Source: W-Chloroflexi-9 sp045863195
GTDB lineage: Bacteria > Chloroflexota > Dehalococcoidia > UBA2979
DNA length: 64,000 nucleotides
Direction: 5' to 3'
Assembly: GCA_045863195.1 (NCBI GenBank)
Contig: BTUI01000004.1
Location: 181,566 to 245,565, forward strand
Position numbers and translations under genes: made by a program. This document shows positions 9,613 to 21,862 of this stretch, in pieces. Every line of letters begins with the position of its first letter. Positions within the stretch are counted from its first letter, which is position 1. The notes below the pieces were generated by a model. That model worked only from the letters and a program-made list of their open reading frames with translations, was not told the DNA's origin and made no database searches.

Positions 9613-9784
9613 AGCAAGTCGCCGTCCAGGCGGCGCCCTTCACGGGGTGCCCGTCCGGAGGCCTCTCGCACGTCGTGCGCGGGGCAACGGCCAGACTCCC
9701 AAGTCGATCCTTCGGTCGGCCTCGCGTGGCGGTCCCGTCCCGCCGGCCAGAAGGTAATACGGACCTCGTTTGATTCGCGCGAGG

Positions 9785-9803
9785 GATTCTGTCTGCTATC
9801 CAG
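9785..9803 (+). other. pre-16S processing stem, 3' arm
   Basis: Exact reverse complement of 7965-7983 (19 of 19). It lies about 180 bases after 16S and 60 bases before tRNA-Ile. The spacer 9607-9861 holds no other gene that I can see. Confidence 0.85.
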
Positions 9804-9861
9804 CTGGTGATGTGCGTCCGCTCCGGGGCCGGCCCTGCGCCGGCCCGTTCGGGGTTACCGG

Positions 9862-9938
9862 GGGCCATTAGCTCAGGTGGTTAGAGCGCAGTCCTGATAA
9901 GACTGAGGTCCCTGGTTCGAGTCCAGGATGGCCCACCA
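9862..9938 (+). tRNA. tRNA-Ile (anticodon GAT)
   Basis: Acceptor GGGCCAT pairs with ATGGCCC, the anticodon loop is CTGATAA (GAT), the T loop is GGTTCGAGTCC and CCA is encoded at 9936-9938. It lies in the 16S-23S spacer, the usual place for this tRNA. Confidence 0.97.
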
Positions 9939-9980
9939 TCCAGCCCGCCGGCCTCCGGCCGGGCGGGAGAGGCTCCACCC

Positions 9981-10056
9981 GGGGCCGTAGCTCAACCGGG
10001 AGAGCGCCGCCTTTGCAAGGCGGAGGTCGGGGGTTCGAGTCCCCCCGGCTCCACCA
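9981..10056 (+). tRNA. tRNA-Ala (anticodon TGC)
   Basis: Acceptor GGGGCCG pairs with CGGCTCC and includes the G3-U70 wobble that is the alanine identity element. The anticodon loop TTTGCAA gives TGC, and CCA is encoded. It is the second tRNA of the 16S-23S spacer. The remaining spacer 10057-10332 holds an imperfect GGAGG/CCTCC hairpin near 10275-10300 and no gene that I can support. Confidence 0.97.
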
Positions 10057-10319
10057 GGCCTCCCTGGCCTGACACCCCGCGGGGCACACATCCGACACTG
10101 AACGACGCGGCGGAACGTCGAGGGGCCCATCGAGGCGCCCTCGGAGTCCCGCCGCGACGCTCAGGCGTTGCGCACAGGCGTCTGACGGACGCCGCCGGCA
10201 CCTTCACAACGAAATACTGCGAGAGCATTTGCGAATCCTGCGATTTGTGCGCGTGTATGCGCACGCCGAGTCCCGGAGGACCGCCGTTGGGGCGGCCTCC
10301 GAGATGAGTATCGCGGAGT

Positions 10320-13263
<2,944 letters not shown>

Positions 13264-13271
<8 letters not shown>

Positions 13272-13283
13272 TCTATCAAGCAC
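13264..13283 (+). other. pre-23S processing stem, 3' arm
   Basis: Pairs with 10320-10339 over 20 bases with a single C-A mismatch. It overlaps the last bases of mature 23S and continues past them. Confidence 0.8.
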
Positions 13284-13364
13284 GCATCGTGATACCGGCG
13301 TGCGCGTTCCGCGCAGCAGGGTTCGTAACTCGCAGTGTTTCGTTGGCCGGGGTGCCGGCACGGA

Positions 13365-13439
<75 letters not shown>

Positions 13440-13706
13440 AGTACGATCGCGAGGGCGGGGCCACGGGGCCCCGCTCTTCCGTGCCTGTCGCACCGCCCCC
13501 AGCCGCGGCGTCCGAGGTACGCCGGGGCGAGCGCCGGGCGCGCGGTGCTCGCACGCATCAGCCGTCCGAGGCTCCCGAGGCGTCCGAGGGGCGACACCGC
13601 TCGATCGGTGCGGGCGGCCAGGCGGGCCGCCGAAATTCGGGGAAGAATCTCGCCGGGAAGGCACGCAGGCCTTGCCTGTAAGGGGCGATCGACGCAATAC
13701 TCATCT

Positions 13707-13825
13707 TCCTGGTGGTTAGAGCGCGGCGGACCCACCCGTTCTCATTCCGAACACGGAAGTGAAACGTCGCAGCGCTGACAATACTGCCCTGGCAACGGGG
13801 TGTGGAAGATAGGCCACCGCCAGGA
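13707..13825 (+). rRNA. rrf: 5S ribosomal RNA
   Basis: The conserved CCCGTTCTCATTCCGAACAC loop is followed by GGAAGTGAAAC. Terminal helix I pairs TCCTGGTGG at the 5' end with CCGCCAGGA at the 3' end. About 119 bases. The 267-base gap between tRNA-fMet and 5S (13440-13706) contains no gene that I can support. Confidence 0.93.
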
Positions 13826-13831
13826 CGATGC

Positions 13832-13860
13832 AGGCCATCCGGGAGCACCCCGGATGGCCT
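13832..13860 (+). terminator. rRNA operon terminator hairpin
   Basis: AGGCCATCCGGG, a short AGCA loop, then CCCCGGATGGCCT, placed seven bases after 5S. There is no long T tract (GCTGCATAAC follows), which is common among the hairpins in this window. Confidence 0.7.
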
Positions 13861-14048
13861 GCTGCATAACTGGGGAGGTTTCTCCCGGGCCGGCGGCCCC
13901 TCCGCCGTGGTAGTGGCCTTCGCCTGGAAGGCCAGGGGAGCAATCCCCGCCGTCCCGTCCGTCTGCCCAGGACCGCGTGCTACCATGCCCGCCGCTCTGA
14001 GCCGGACGCGTCCGGATCCGGGCACATCTTTCTGGAGGCAGACCCCCG

Positions 14049-15464
14049 TTGACGAATCAGACCACCCCCGCCGCTGAGATGGACATGGCCGCGCTCCTGG
14101 AGAGCGTGGAGATCGCTGAGCCCCGGCAGTTGCGCCGTGGCGAAGTGGTCGAAGGCACCGTCATGAATGTGGACCGTGACGGCGTCCTCGTGGACATCGG
14201 CTTCAAGTCCGAAGGCATCGTGCCGCAGAACGAGATGCACTCGCTCGGCGCCGACCCGCTGACCAAGGTGCACCCGGGCGAGCGCGTGCTCGTCTACGTC
14301 CTGCAGCCGGAGACGGCGGAGGGCCAGGTCGCGCTGTCGATCGACCGCGCGCGCGGCGAGCAGGGCTGGCGCGTCCTGCAGGAGCGCTTCGAGTCCGGCG
14401 AGATCTTCGAGGCCGAAGTCACCGGCTACAACAAGGGCGGCCTCCTGGCCAACGTGGAGGGCGTCAACGCCTTCATCCCGATGTCCCAGGTGGTCGGCGC
14501 GAAGCCCGGCACGGACGGCACCAACCCGCTGTCCGCGCAGGTGGGCCGCAGCCTTCGCCTGAAGGTGATCGAGATCAACCGCCGCCGCAACCGCGTCATC
14601 CTCTCGGAGCGCGCGGCGCTGCAGGAGTGGCGCGCGGAGCAGAAGGACCGCCTGCTGGACGAACTCGCCGAGGGCGAGATCCGCGCCGGCCGCATCACCT
14701 CCATCCGGAACTTCGGTGTGTTCGTGGACCTCGGCGGTGCCGACGGCCTGGTGCACCTGTCCGAACTCTCCTGGGACCGCAACGCGACCCCGGAGGACCT
14801 GTTCAAGGTCGGGGACGAGGTCCAGGTCTACGTGATGAAGGTGGACCAGGAGACCAAGAAGATCGCCCTCTCCATCCGCCGCGCGTCGCCGGAGGAGTGG
14901 GAGGGGCTCATCACCCGCTACCAGGTGGGCGACGTGGTCCCGGGTGTCATCACCAAACTGGTGGCCTTCGGTGCCTTCGCCCGGCTGCCTGGCCCGGTGG
15001 AGGGCCTGGTGCACGTCTCCGAGCTGGTGGACCGCCGCATCGGCCACCCGGAAGAGGTCGTGGAAGAGGGCGACATCGTCCCCCTCAAGATCGTCCGCAT
15101 CGAGCACGACCGGCACCGCCTGGGCCTGTCCCTCCGCGAGGCGCGCAACGAGGCGCTCCTGCGGGGCTGGCAGTTCGACCCGGACGGCCGTGTGACGGCC
15201 ATCCCGGAGGACGCGACCGCGTCCTTCCGCGACGAGGTCGCCGCGCTGACGCCGAAGCTGGAGGCCCGCGCCGCGAAGGCGACGGAGGTCGCCCAGCAGC
15301 GCCAGCAGGTGCAGCAGGAGCGCGAGTCGGACCAGTCCGCGCAGCGCGCCGCGATGCGAGACGAGGCGCCGGTGCTCACCGCCATGCAGGCAGCGATGCA
15401 GCAGGCGCAGGCGGAGCTCCAGCAGCAGCAAGAGCAGAACGCGGACGGCGAGAACCGGGAGTAA
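14049..15464 (+). CDS. rpsA: 30S ribosomal protein S1 (four S1 domains)
   Basis: The 471-residue protein has four consecutive S1/OB RNA-binding domains (about 22-98, 115-200, 212-285 and 298-372). Examples are VEGTVMNVDRDGVLVDIGFKSEG, GRITSIRNFGVFVDLGG, DGLVHLSELSW and GAFARLPGPVEGLVHVSEL. A Gln/Glu-rich, coiled-coil-like tail of about 95 residues follows. S1 binds mRNA leaders and aids initiation. Four domains rather than the six of E. coli is common in Gram-positive and Chloroflexota-type bacteria. The TTG start has CTGGAGGC about seven bases upstream. Confidence 0.9.
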   Translation: MTNQTTPAAEMDMAALLESVEIAEPRQLRRGEVVEGTVMNVDRDGVLVDIGFKSEGIVPQNEMHSLGADPLTKVHPGERVLVYVLQPETAEGQVALSIDRARGEQGWRVLQERFESGEIFEAEVTGYNKGGLLANVEGVNAFIPMSQVVGAKPGTDGTNPLSAQVGRSLRLKVIEINRRRNRVILSERAALQEWRAEQKDRLLDELAEGEIRAGRITSIRNFGVFVDLGGADGLVHLSELSWDRNATPEDLFKVGDEVQVYVMKVDQETKKIALSIRRASPEEWEGLITRYQVGDVVPGVITKLVAFGAFARLPGPVEGLVHVSELVDRRIGHPEEVVEEGDIVPLKIVRIEHDRHRLGLSLREARNEALLRGWQFDPDGRVTAIPEDATASFRDEVAALTPKLEARAAKATEVAQQRQQVQQERESDQSAQRAAMRDEAPVLTAMQAAMQQAQAELQQQQEQNADGENRE

Positions 15465-15492
15465 TCCCGGGCCGGACGAAGCAGGGAACCAC

Positions 15493-15523
15493 GCGCGCCG
15501 GTTGGAGTCTCCAACCGGCGCGT
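15493..15523 (+). terminator. terminator after rpsA
   Basis: A near-perfect hairpin: CGCGCCGGTTGGA, loop GTC, TCCAACCGGCGCG, then CGTTTCC. It lies 28 bases after the S1 stop and separates rpsA from clpC. Confidence 0.75.
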
Positions 15524-15691
15524 CGTTTCCCTCGGGGTGATGGCCGGGTGCGCCAGTCGCATCCGGGGAACACCCCACAGACGCGGGCCACTCCCCGGGC
15601 CCACGATGGACAGTGCAGTCCTGTGGACACGCGCGTTCGCGCGGGCGACGCGGCTTCACCGACTCTTCCCGTAGGGCAGAGCCAGACCCTG

Positions 15692-15700
15692 TGATAGCCT
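15692..15700 (+). promoter_or_regulatory. possible clpC promoter, extended -10
   Basis: TGATAGCCT reads as TG-N plus TAGCCT, an extended -10, with expected +1 at 15707 and a 22-base leader. I see no good -35. The rest of the 15524-15728 interval shows no heat-shock inverted repeat (CIRCE) that I can recognise. Confidence 0.4.
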
Positions 15701-15728
15701 TGTTGCATGGGAACGGACGGAGCCGGAC

Positions 15729-18245
15729 ATGGCTGACCGATTCGACAAGTTCACTGAGCGCGCACGCCGAGTCCTGACGCTGGCTCAGGAAGAGGCGCAG
15801 CGGTTCAACCACAACTACATCGGCACGGAGCACCTGCTCCTGGGGCTGGTGCGCGAGGGTGACGGCGTCGCCGCGAAGGTGCTCGCCAACCTGGGCGTGG
15901 AGCTCAACAAGGTCCGATCGGCGGTCGAGTTCATCATCGGCCGCGGCGACCGGCAGTCCTCTGGCGAGATCGGCCTGACGCCACGGGCGAAGAAGGTCAT
16001 CGAACTCGCGGTGGACGAGGCGCGCCGGCTGCAGCACTCCTACATCGGCACGGAGCACCTGCTCCTCGGCCTTGTCCGCGAGGGCGAAGGCATCGCCGCC
16101 GGCGTGCTGGAGAGCCTGGGCGTGAACCTGGAGCGGGTGCGCGCGGAGACGCAGCGCATCCTGGCGCAGTCCCAGCCGCAGGGTGGGACGCCCGCCGCCG
16201 GCGGCAGCGCCGCCGCCGCGGGGCAGCGCGCGGTGCGCACGCCCACGCTGGACCAGCTTGGCGTGGACCTCACCGCCATGGCGCGGAGCGGCCAGCTCGA
16301 CCCGATCGTCGGGCGCGAGCGGGAGATCGAGCGCGTCGTCCAGATCCTCTCGCGCCGCACGAAGAACAACCCGGTGCTCATCGGCGAGCCCGGCGTCGGC
16401 AAGACGGCCGTCGCGGAGGGCCTCGCGCACCGCATCGTGTCCGGGGACGTGCCGGACACGCTGCTCGGCAAGCGCATGCTCACGCTGGACATCGGCCTGC
16501 TGGTCGCGGGCACGAAGTACCGCGGCGAGTTCGAAGAGCGCCTGAAGAAGGTGATCGAGGAGATCAAGTCCGCCAGCAACTGCGTGCTGTTCATCGACGA
16601 ACTGCACATGCTGGTCGGCGCCGGTGCGGCGGAGGGCGCGGTGGACGCCGCGAACATCCTGAAGCCGGCGCTCGCGCGCGGCGAGATCCAGGCAATCGGC
16701 GCGACCACACTGGACGAGTACCGCAAGCACATCGAGCGGGACGCGGCGCTGGAGCGCCGCTTCCAGCCGGTGCGCGTGGACGAGCCCACGGTGGAGGAGA
16801 CCATCCAGATCCTGGAGGGTGTCCGCCCGCCGTACGAGGAACACCACAAGCTGAAGATCTCGGACGAGGCGATCCGCGCCGCGGCGGAACTCTCCGCGCG
16901 CTACGTCTCCGACCGCTTCCTGCCGGACAAGGCGATCGACCTCATCGACGAGGCGTCCGCCCGCGTCCGCATCCGCCGGCACGCCACGCCGCCCTCGGTC
17001 CGCGAGATCCAGGGCGGTCTGGAGGCGATCCGGCGCGAGAAGGACCAGGCGATCGCGAGCCAGCAGTACGAGTACGCCGCCGAACTGCGCGAGCGCGAGG
17101 TGCGCCTGCAGGCGCAGCTCGAGGAGCTCGAGCAGCAGGTGGAGGAGCAGCGCGGCACGGACCAGCCGATCGTCACCGAGGACGATATCCGTGACGTGAT
17201 CTCCCAGTGGACCGGCGTGCCGCTGTCGCGTATCGCGGCGGAGGAGTCCAAGCGGCTGCTCGAGATGGAGCAGTACCTCAAGGACAAGGTCATCGGCCAG
17301 AACGAGGCCGTGGAGGCCGTCGCCCGTGCCGTGCGCCGCGCCAGCGCGGGCCTGAAGGACCCGAAGCGCCCGATCGGCGTCTTCATGTTCCTGGGCCCCA
17401 CCGGCGTGGGTAAGACGTACATGGCGGAGATGCTGGGCGAGTTCATGTTCGGCTCGCGCGACAACATCGTGCGGATCGACATGTCCGAGTTCATGGAGAA
17501 GCACACCGTCTCGCGGCTGGTCGGTTCGCCGCCCGGCTACGTGGGCTACGACGACGGCGGGCAGCTGACGGACCTGGTGCGGCGCAAGTCGTACTGCCTC
17601 ATCCTGCTCGACGAGATCGAGAAGGCCCACCCGGACGTCTTCAACATGCTCCTGCAGATCTTCGACGACGGGCACCTGTCCGACGCGAAGGGGCGCAAGG
17701 TCGACTTCCGCAACACGATCATCATCATGACCTCCAACGTGGGGTCGGACCTCATCCGGACGGACTCCCGCGTCGGCTTCCAGACGACGCAGGACGAGAT
17801 CAAGAACGCGGAGGACGCGTACAAGCGCATGCGCCTGCGCGTCGAGGATGAGATGAAGCGCGTGTTCCGGCCGGAGTTCCTGAACCGCATCGACCAGTCG
17901 GTCGTGTTCCGCGCCCTGCAGCAGGAGCACATCCGCCAGATCGTGGACCTGGAACTGAACGACCTGCGCGACAACCTGAAGACCAAGGGCATGAAGCTCG
18001 AGGTCACGGACGCGCTCCTGGACTACCTGGGGGCGGAGGGCTTCGACCCGGTGTTTGGGGCACGGCCGCTGCGCCGCGTCATCCAGAACCAGGTCGAAGA
18101 CCCGATGTCGGACGCGATGCTCCAGGGCGCGTACGATGAGGGCGACACGATCCGCGTCGACCGCGTCGATGGCGAGATCACCTTCACGCGCGTGGTGGGC
18201 GAGTCCGCCGCGCCCGCGGAGGAAGCCGCGGTCGCCGCGACCTAG
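15729..18245 (+). CDS. clpC: ClpC AAA+ unfoldase of the Clp protease
   Basis: The 838-residue protein is Hsp100 class I. It has two Clp-N repeats (each with YIGTEHLLLGLVREG), AAA domain 1 with GEPGVGKTA and VLFIDELHML, a middle coiled region with a UVR-like motif (REKDQAIASQQYEYAAELRE) and AAA domain 2 with GPTGVGKTY and LILLDEIEKA. The UVR-containing M-domain separates ClpC from ClpA/ClpB. A VGF tripeptide in the second AAA domain is a candidate ClpP-docking loop. It unfolds substrates for ClpP, whose gene is not in this window. The ATG has GGAG upstream. Confidence 0.95.
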   Translation: MADRFDKFTERARRVLTLAQEEAQRFNHNYIGTEHLLLGLVREGDGVAAKVLANLGVELNKVRSAVEFIIGRGDRQSSGEIGLTPRAKKVIELAVDEARRLQHSYIGTEHLLLGLVREGEGIAAGVLESLGVNLERVRAETQRILAQSQPQGGTPAAGGSAAAAGQRAVRTPTLDQLGVDLTAMARSGQLDPIVGREREIERVVQILSRRTKNNPVLIGEPGVGKTAVAEGLAHRIVSGDVPDTLLGKRMLTLDIGLLVAGTKYRGEFEERLKKVIEEIKSASNCVLFIDELHMLVGAGAAEGAVDAANILKPALARGEIQAIGATTLDEYRKHIERDAALERRFQPVRVDEPTVEETIQILEGVRPPYEEHHKLKISDEAIRAAAELSARYVSDRFLPDKAIDLIDEASARVRIRRHATPPSVREIQGGLEAIRREKDQAIASQQYEYAAELREREVRLQAQLEELEQQVEEQRGTDQPIVTEDDIRDVISQWTGVPLSRIAAEESKRLLEMEQYLKDKVIGQNEAVEAVARAVRRASAGLKDPKRPIGVFMFLGPTGVGKTYMAEMLGEFMFGSRDNIVRIDMSEFMEKHTVSRLVGSPPGYVGYDDGGQLTDLVRRKSYCLILLDEIEKAHPDVFNMLLQIFDDGHLSDAKGRKVDFRNTIIIMTSNVGSDLIRTDSRVGFQTTQDEIKNAEDAYKRMRLRVEDEMKRVFRPEFLNRIDQSVVFRALQQEHIRQIVDLELNDLRDNLKTKGMKLEVTDALLDYLGAEGFDPVFGARPLRRVIQNQVEDPMSDAMLQGAYDEGDTIRVDRVDGEITFTRVVGESAAPAEEAAVAAT

Positions 18246-18269
18246 TCGCACGACGCATCGAGGCATGAC

Positions 18270-18298
18270 GAAGGGCCGCCCGGAAGGGCGGCCCTTCT
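18270..18298. terminator. bidirectional terminator between clpC and rodA
   Basis: GAAGGGCCGCCC, loop GGA, AGGGCGGCCCTTC, located between two convergent genes, so it can serve both. Confidence 0.75.
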
Positions 18299-18333
18299 GC
18301 TTGTGGGGGCGTGTCGCGCGGCCTCGGCGGGCG

Positions 18334-19455
18334 CTACCGCCAGCGCTCGTCCCACGCTCCGCGCGTCGCGGCCGGCCGGTGTGCGGCGATCGCCTGGAGG
18401 AGGCCAGCGGCGATGAAGACGGCCACGAGGGCGGAGCCGCCCTGCGAGATGAACGGGAGCGGGATGCCGGTGGCGGGGAACAGCCGCGTGTTCACGGCGA
18501 TGTGCATCGCCGCCTGAAGCACGATGGTCGTCGTGACGCCCACCGTCAGCAGGCGCGCGAAGCGGTCGGGGGCGCGGCCGGCCACGGTGAACCCTCGCCA
18601 CGCGACGACGGCGAAGCAGCCGAGGATGAGCAACGCACCGAGGAGCCCCGCGAACTCGCTCCACTGCGCGAACGCGAAGTCGGAGGTGCGGGGGGCGAGG
18701 CCGTACAGCGCCGACTCGGCGCCATCGAACCCGCGGCCGGTGACGCCGCCGGCGGCGAAGGCGACCTCCACCTGGCGGAGCGTGAAGCCGGAACCGAGGG
18801 GGTCGCGGCCCGGGTCGAGGAACACGGCGAGGCGTTCCCGCTGGTAGTCCGGGACGGCGACGGCGAACGCGACCGGCAGCACGGCCAGTCCGAGCGCGGC
18901 GAAGCCGCCCAGGACGCGCCACGAGACGCCCCACGCCGCGATCACCACCATGCACGACGCGAGTAGCACCAGCGACGTGCCGAGGTCGGGCTCGACCAGG
19001 ACGAGTGCGATCGGGACGGCAGCGATGGCGAGCGCGGTGAGGACAGCGCGCAGCGAGGGCTCCCGGTCCGCGGCGTACGCGGCGAGCGCGAGGCTCCCCG
19101 TGATCTTCGCGAACTCGGACGGCTGGACGGTGAAGGCGCCGCCGATGGAGATCCAGCGGCGCGCGCCGTACTCGGAGGAACCGATGCCGAGCACGACGAC
19201 CAGCGCGACGAGCGAGGCGGCATAGGCGAGCGGCGCGATCCGGCGCAGCCACGCAAGGTCGAGGCGCGCCGTGACAAACATCGCGACGAGGCCGGCTGCG
19301 GCGTAGATGCCCTGTCGTACCCACTCGGTTGGGAGGGGCGATTCCGGCAAGTGCACGGCGCGGATCATCGCGGAGCCCGTGAGGACGAGTGCGGTCACGG
19401 CGACGAGCAGCGCCAGGTCGGGCGCGAGGCGCTGGAGGAGGGCGCGCGCGATCAT
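18334..19455 (-). CDS. rodA: RodA/FtsW-family peptidoglycan glycosyltransferase
   Basis: About 373 residues with ten hydrophobic segments and the SEDS-family landmarks GARRWISIGGAFTVQPSEFAK, VLVEPDLGTSLV and PLPFISQGGSA. RodA polymerises lipid II during cell elongation and pairs with a class B PBP2. It is the last gene of the mreB-mreC-mreD-PBP2-rodA operon. Its ATG overlaps the PBP2 stop (ATGA). The open frame continues upstream inside PBP2, so the ATG at 19455 is chosen from the overlap and from the start of homology. Confidence 0.93.
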   Translation of the reverse strand: MIARALLQRLAPDLALLVAVTALVLTGSAMIRAVHLPESPLPTEWVRQGIYAAAGLVAMFVTARLDLAWLRRIAPLAYAASLVALVVVLGIGSSEYGARRWISIGGAFTVQPSEFAKITGSLALAAYAADREPSLRAVLTALAIAAVPIALVLVEPDLGTSLVLLASCMVVIAAWGVSWRVLGGFAALGLAVLPVAFAVAVPDYQRERLAVFLDPGRDPLGSGFTLRQVEVAFAAGGVTGRGFDGAESALYGLAPRTSDFAFAQWSEFAGLLGALLILGCFAVVAWRGFTVAGRAPDRFARLLTVGVTTTIVLQAAMHIAVNTRLFPATGIPLPFISQGGSALVAVFIAAGLLQAIAAHRPAATRGAWDERWR

Positions 19456-21365
19456 CGCGTCGCCACCCGCGCCGGCGGGCCCTGCTGGAGCGCGAAGTGT
19501 GCCTCGAGGATCGCCTTCGCCACCGGGCCGGCGTGCGTGGAACCGACCCCGTACTCCAGGTAGACGACGACGGCGACCTCCGGATCCTCGTACGGCCCGA
19601 AGGCGATGAACCAGCCGTGGGTGTCGTACTCGCCGTCCGGGTACGGCTGGCCGAACTCCGCGGTCCCGGTCTTGGCACCGATGCGGACGCCGGCAGGCAC
19701 GCCGGTGAAGGCGGTACCGGTGGGGTCCGCGGCCGCGAGCATGGCGCGGCGGACGACATCGAAGTGCTCGGGCGAGGCCTCGAGGCGTCCGGTGATCCTC
19801 GGCGTCGTCGGCGTGATGCGGCCGTCCGAGGCGACGCCGTGGACGACGGTGGGCTGGATCAGGCGGCCGCCGTTGGCGAGGGCGGCGGTGAGCACCGCCA
19901 TCTGGATCGGGGTCACGGTGAGGTAGCCCTGCCCGATGCCGTAGGTGTACGTGTCCCCCAGGAGCCAGGCTTCGCCGATCACGCGCTCCTTCCACGCGCT
20001 GTCCGGTACGAGCCCGGAGGCCTCGCCCGGCAGGTCGATGCCGGTGGGCCGCCCGAGGCCGGCCTTGCGCGCCCACGCCGCCAGGACGTCCGCACCCATC
20101 CCCTCGAACGGCGGTTGTCCGACCTCGTCGAGCCCGCCGGCGAGCAGGTAGAAGTAGACGTCCGAGGAGCGCGCGATCGCCTGGATCATGTTGGTGTTGC
20201 CGTGCGCGGCCCAGTCGCGGAAGACGTACACGACGCCGGGGTTGAAGCGGTCACGGATCGTGATCGCGCCGGTGCTGAGGATGCGCGTCTCCTCGGTCGC
20301 GATCCCCTCTTCGAGCGCGGCGAGCGCCACCAGCGGCTTGAAGATCGAGCCGGGCGAGCGCACCTCCATGTAGGTGCGGTCGACGAGGGGGCGCGCCGGG
20401 TCGTTCAGCACGCGCGCGATCTCGGCGGGGTCGCCGGTGCTGAACAGGTTCGGGTCGTACGAGGGCAGCGACACGGAGGCGAGCAACTCGCCCGTCCGCA
20501 CGTCCATCACGATCGCCGCGCCGCCCGGCATCGGCGCGGGGCGCGTCTCCTTCCCCGGCCGGTCGAGGATGCTCAGCCCGGCATCGATCCCGGCCTGGAG
20601 CGCGGCGGCCGTGGCCTGCTGGAGCCGGAGGTCGATGGCGAGCGCCAGGTCGCCGCCCGGACGCGGGGCGGCCTCGCCGAGCAGGTCCACGGCACGGCCC
20701 TGGGGGTCGGCGAGGACGAGGCGGCGGCCGGGTTCGCCCCGCAGCGTGGCCTCGTAGCGCTCCTCCACGCCGGTGAGCCCGACGACGCCATCCACCGGGT
20801 AGCCGGCCGCGATGAGCGCCTCCGCCTCGTCCGCCGGCAGCGCGCCGATGGTGCCAAGCAGGTGCGCGAGCGTCGGCTCAGCGAGGTAGGCACGTGCGGG
20901 TGACGCGACGACGGTGACGGCCGGGATGCCGGCGATCCGCGCACGCAGCGCAATCGCGTCCTCGCGGGTGAGGTCGTCCTGGACGACGACGGGGTCGTAC
21001 GGATTGAGCGCCGCGAGGCGGGTCGAGACGGCCGGTTCGAGGGTAGCGAAGGGGATGCCCGTCAGGCGCTCGATCTCCGCGAGTACGCCTCGGCGCGCCT
21101 CTTCGTCGCCCGGCAGTTCGCCGGGGATGATCGCGACCCCGAACGAGGCGGCGTTGCGTGCGAGGACGACGCCGTTGCGGTCCGTGATCAGCCCGCGCGC
21201 GGGCTCGACCGCCACGTTCAGCGGCGACAGGCCGCTGGCGTAGGCCGCGGGCACCGCCGGGTCGAGCCACTGGAGGCGTGCGACCTGTACCGCGAGCACG
21301 CCGAGGAGGAGGCACAGCCCCACCTGCATCAGGCGCAGCCGGATGCCGATGCTGGAACTGTTCAC
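19452..21365 (-). CDS. penicillin-binding protein 2 (elongation transpeptidase)
   Basis: A 637-residue class B PBP (MrdA type). It has one N-terminal membrane helix (LRLMQVGLCLLLGVLAVQVA), a PBP dimer/anchor domain and a transpeptidase domain with all three motifs: SPGSIFKPL (SxxK nucleophile), SSD (SxN-like) and KTGTAEFG (KTG). It cross-links new peptidoglycan together with RodA. The GTG start at 21365 overlaps the mreD stop (GTGA). Confidence 0.94.
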   Translation of the reverse strand: MNSSSIGIRLRLMQVGLCLLLGVLAVQVARLQWLDPAVPAAYASGLSPLNVAVEPARGLITDRNGVVLARNAASFGVAIIPGELPGDEEARRGVLAEIERLTGIPFATLEPAVSTRLAALNPYDPVVVQDDLTREDAIALRARIAGIPAVTVVASPARAYLAEPTLAHLLGTIGALPADEAEALIAAGYPVDGVVGLTGVEERYEATLRGEPGRRLVLADPQGRAVDLLGEAAPRPGGDLALAIDLRLQQATAAALQAGIDAGLSILDRPGKETRPAPMPGGAAIVMDVRTGELLASVSLPSYDPNLFSTGDPAEIARVLNDPARPLVDRTYMEVRSPGSIFKPLVALAALEEGIATEETRILSTGAITIRDRFNPGVVYVFRDWAAHGNTNMIQAIARSSDVYFYLLAGGLDEVGQPPFEGMGADVLAAWARKAGLGRPTGIDLPGEASGLVPDSAWKERVIGEAWLLGDTYTYGIGQGYLTVTPIQMAVLTAALANGGRLIQPTVVHGVASDGRITPTTPRITGRLEASPEHFDVVRRAMLAAADPTGTAFTGVPAGVRIGAKTGTAEFGQPYPDGEYDTHGWFIAFGPYEDPEVAVVVYLEYGVGSTHAGPVAKAILEAHFALQQGPPARVATR

Positions 21366-21862
21366 GCGAACAGCCCCCGCTCGCGACGCCGCAGCGGCCA
21401 CGCGGCGAGGGCCAGCGCGGCGCCGAGTAGCGCGGAGAGCATCACGCCAGCCATCGCCTCGGCGGAGGAGGCCGGCAGGTCGCCCGCGACGCCCGCCGCG
21501 AGCGTCAGCACGCCACCGTAGCACAGCACTGCGAGGGCGGCCGCGGCGGCGCTCCAGGCGGCGCGCCGCACCGCCCCGGCGCCGGTCCGGCGAGCGCGCC
21601 GCAGCACGACGACGCCGAGCAGGGGCGCGGGCAGCAGCGCCAGGAGGAACCACCCGGCGCGCTCATCCGACAGCACGCCGAGGATCAGCGCGGGTGCGGG
21701 GATCGCCGGCCAGCACTCCTGCGGCCCGCGTAGCGCGGCCCACGCCACCAGCAGGATCGCGGGGAGCACCGGTGCGGCGAGCGGGTCTGCGAAGAGGGCC
21801 GGGGCAGCGCCGGCCTGCACGAGGCCGAGCGCGGCGGTCACGAGCATGAGGACCAGCGTCAT
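21362..21862 (-). CDS. mreD: rod shape-determining protein MreD
   Basis: A 166-residue, very hydrophobic protein with about five membrane segments, Ala/Leu-rich throughout, ending LRRRERGLFA. Sequence conservation of MreD is low, so the call rests on size, topology and its exact position between mreC and PBP2. ATG at 21862 overlaps the mreC stop (ATGA). Confidence 0.85.
   Translation of the reverse strand: MTLVLMLVTAALGLVQAGAAPALFADPLAAPVLPAILLVAWAALRGPQECWPAIPAPALILGVLSDERAGWFLLALLPAPLLGVVVLRRARRTGAGAVRRAAWSAAAAALAVLCYGGVLTLAAGVAGDLPASSAEAMAGVMLSALLGAALALAAWPLRRRERGLFA

Noticed and set aside
10275..10300. Terminator between tRNA-Ala and 23S
   Set aside because: The hairpin is imperfect, and a terminator here would cut off 23S; it is more likely a spacer structure.
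13980..18266. 1428-codon open frame on the minus strand opposite rpsA and clpC
   Set aside because: It is an antisense shadow of high-GC coding sequence: the composition is Arg/Leu/Asp/Val-heavy with no domain, and it crosses the rpsA terminator and two genes that have clear family motifs.
19389..20903. 504-codon plus-strand frame opposite PBP2 and rodA
   Set aside because: Shadow frame; the minus strand carries the three PBP motifs and the mre gene order.
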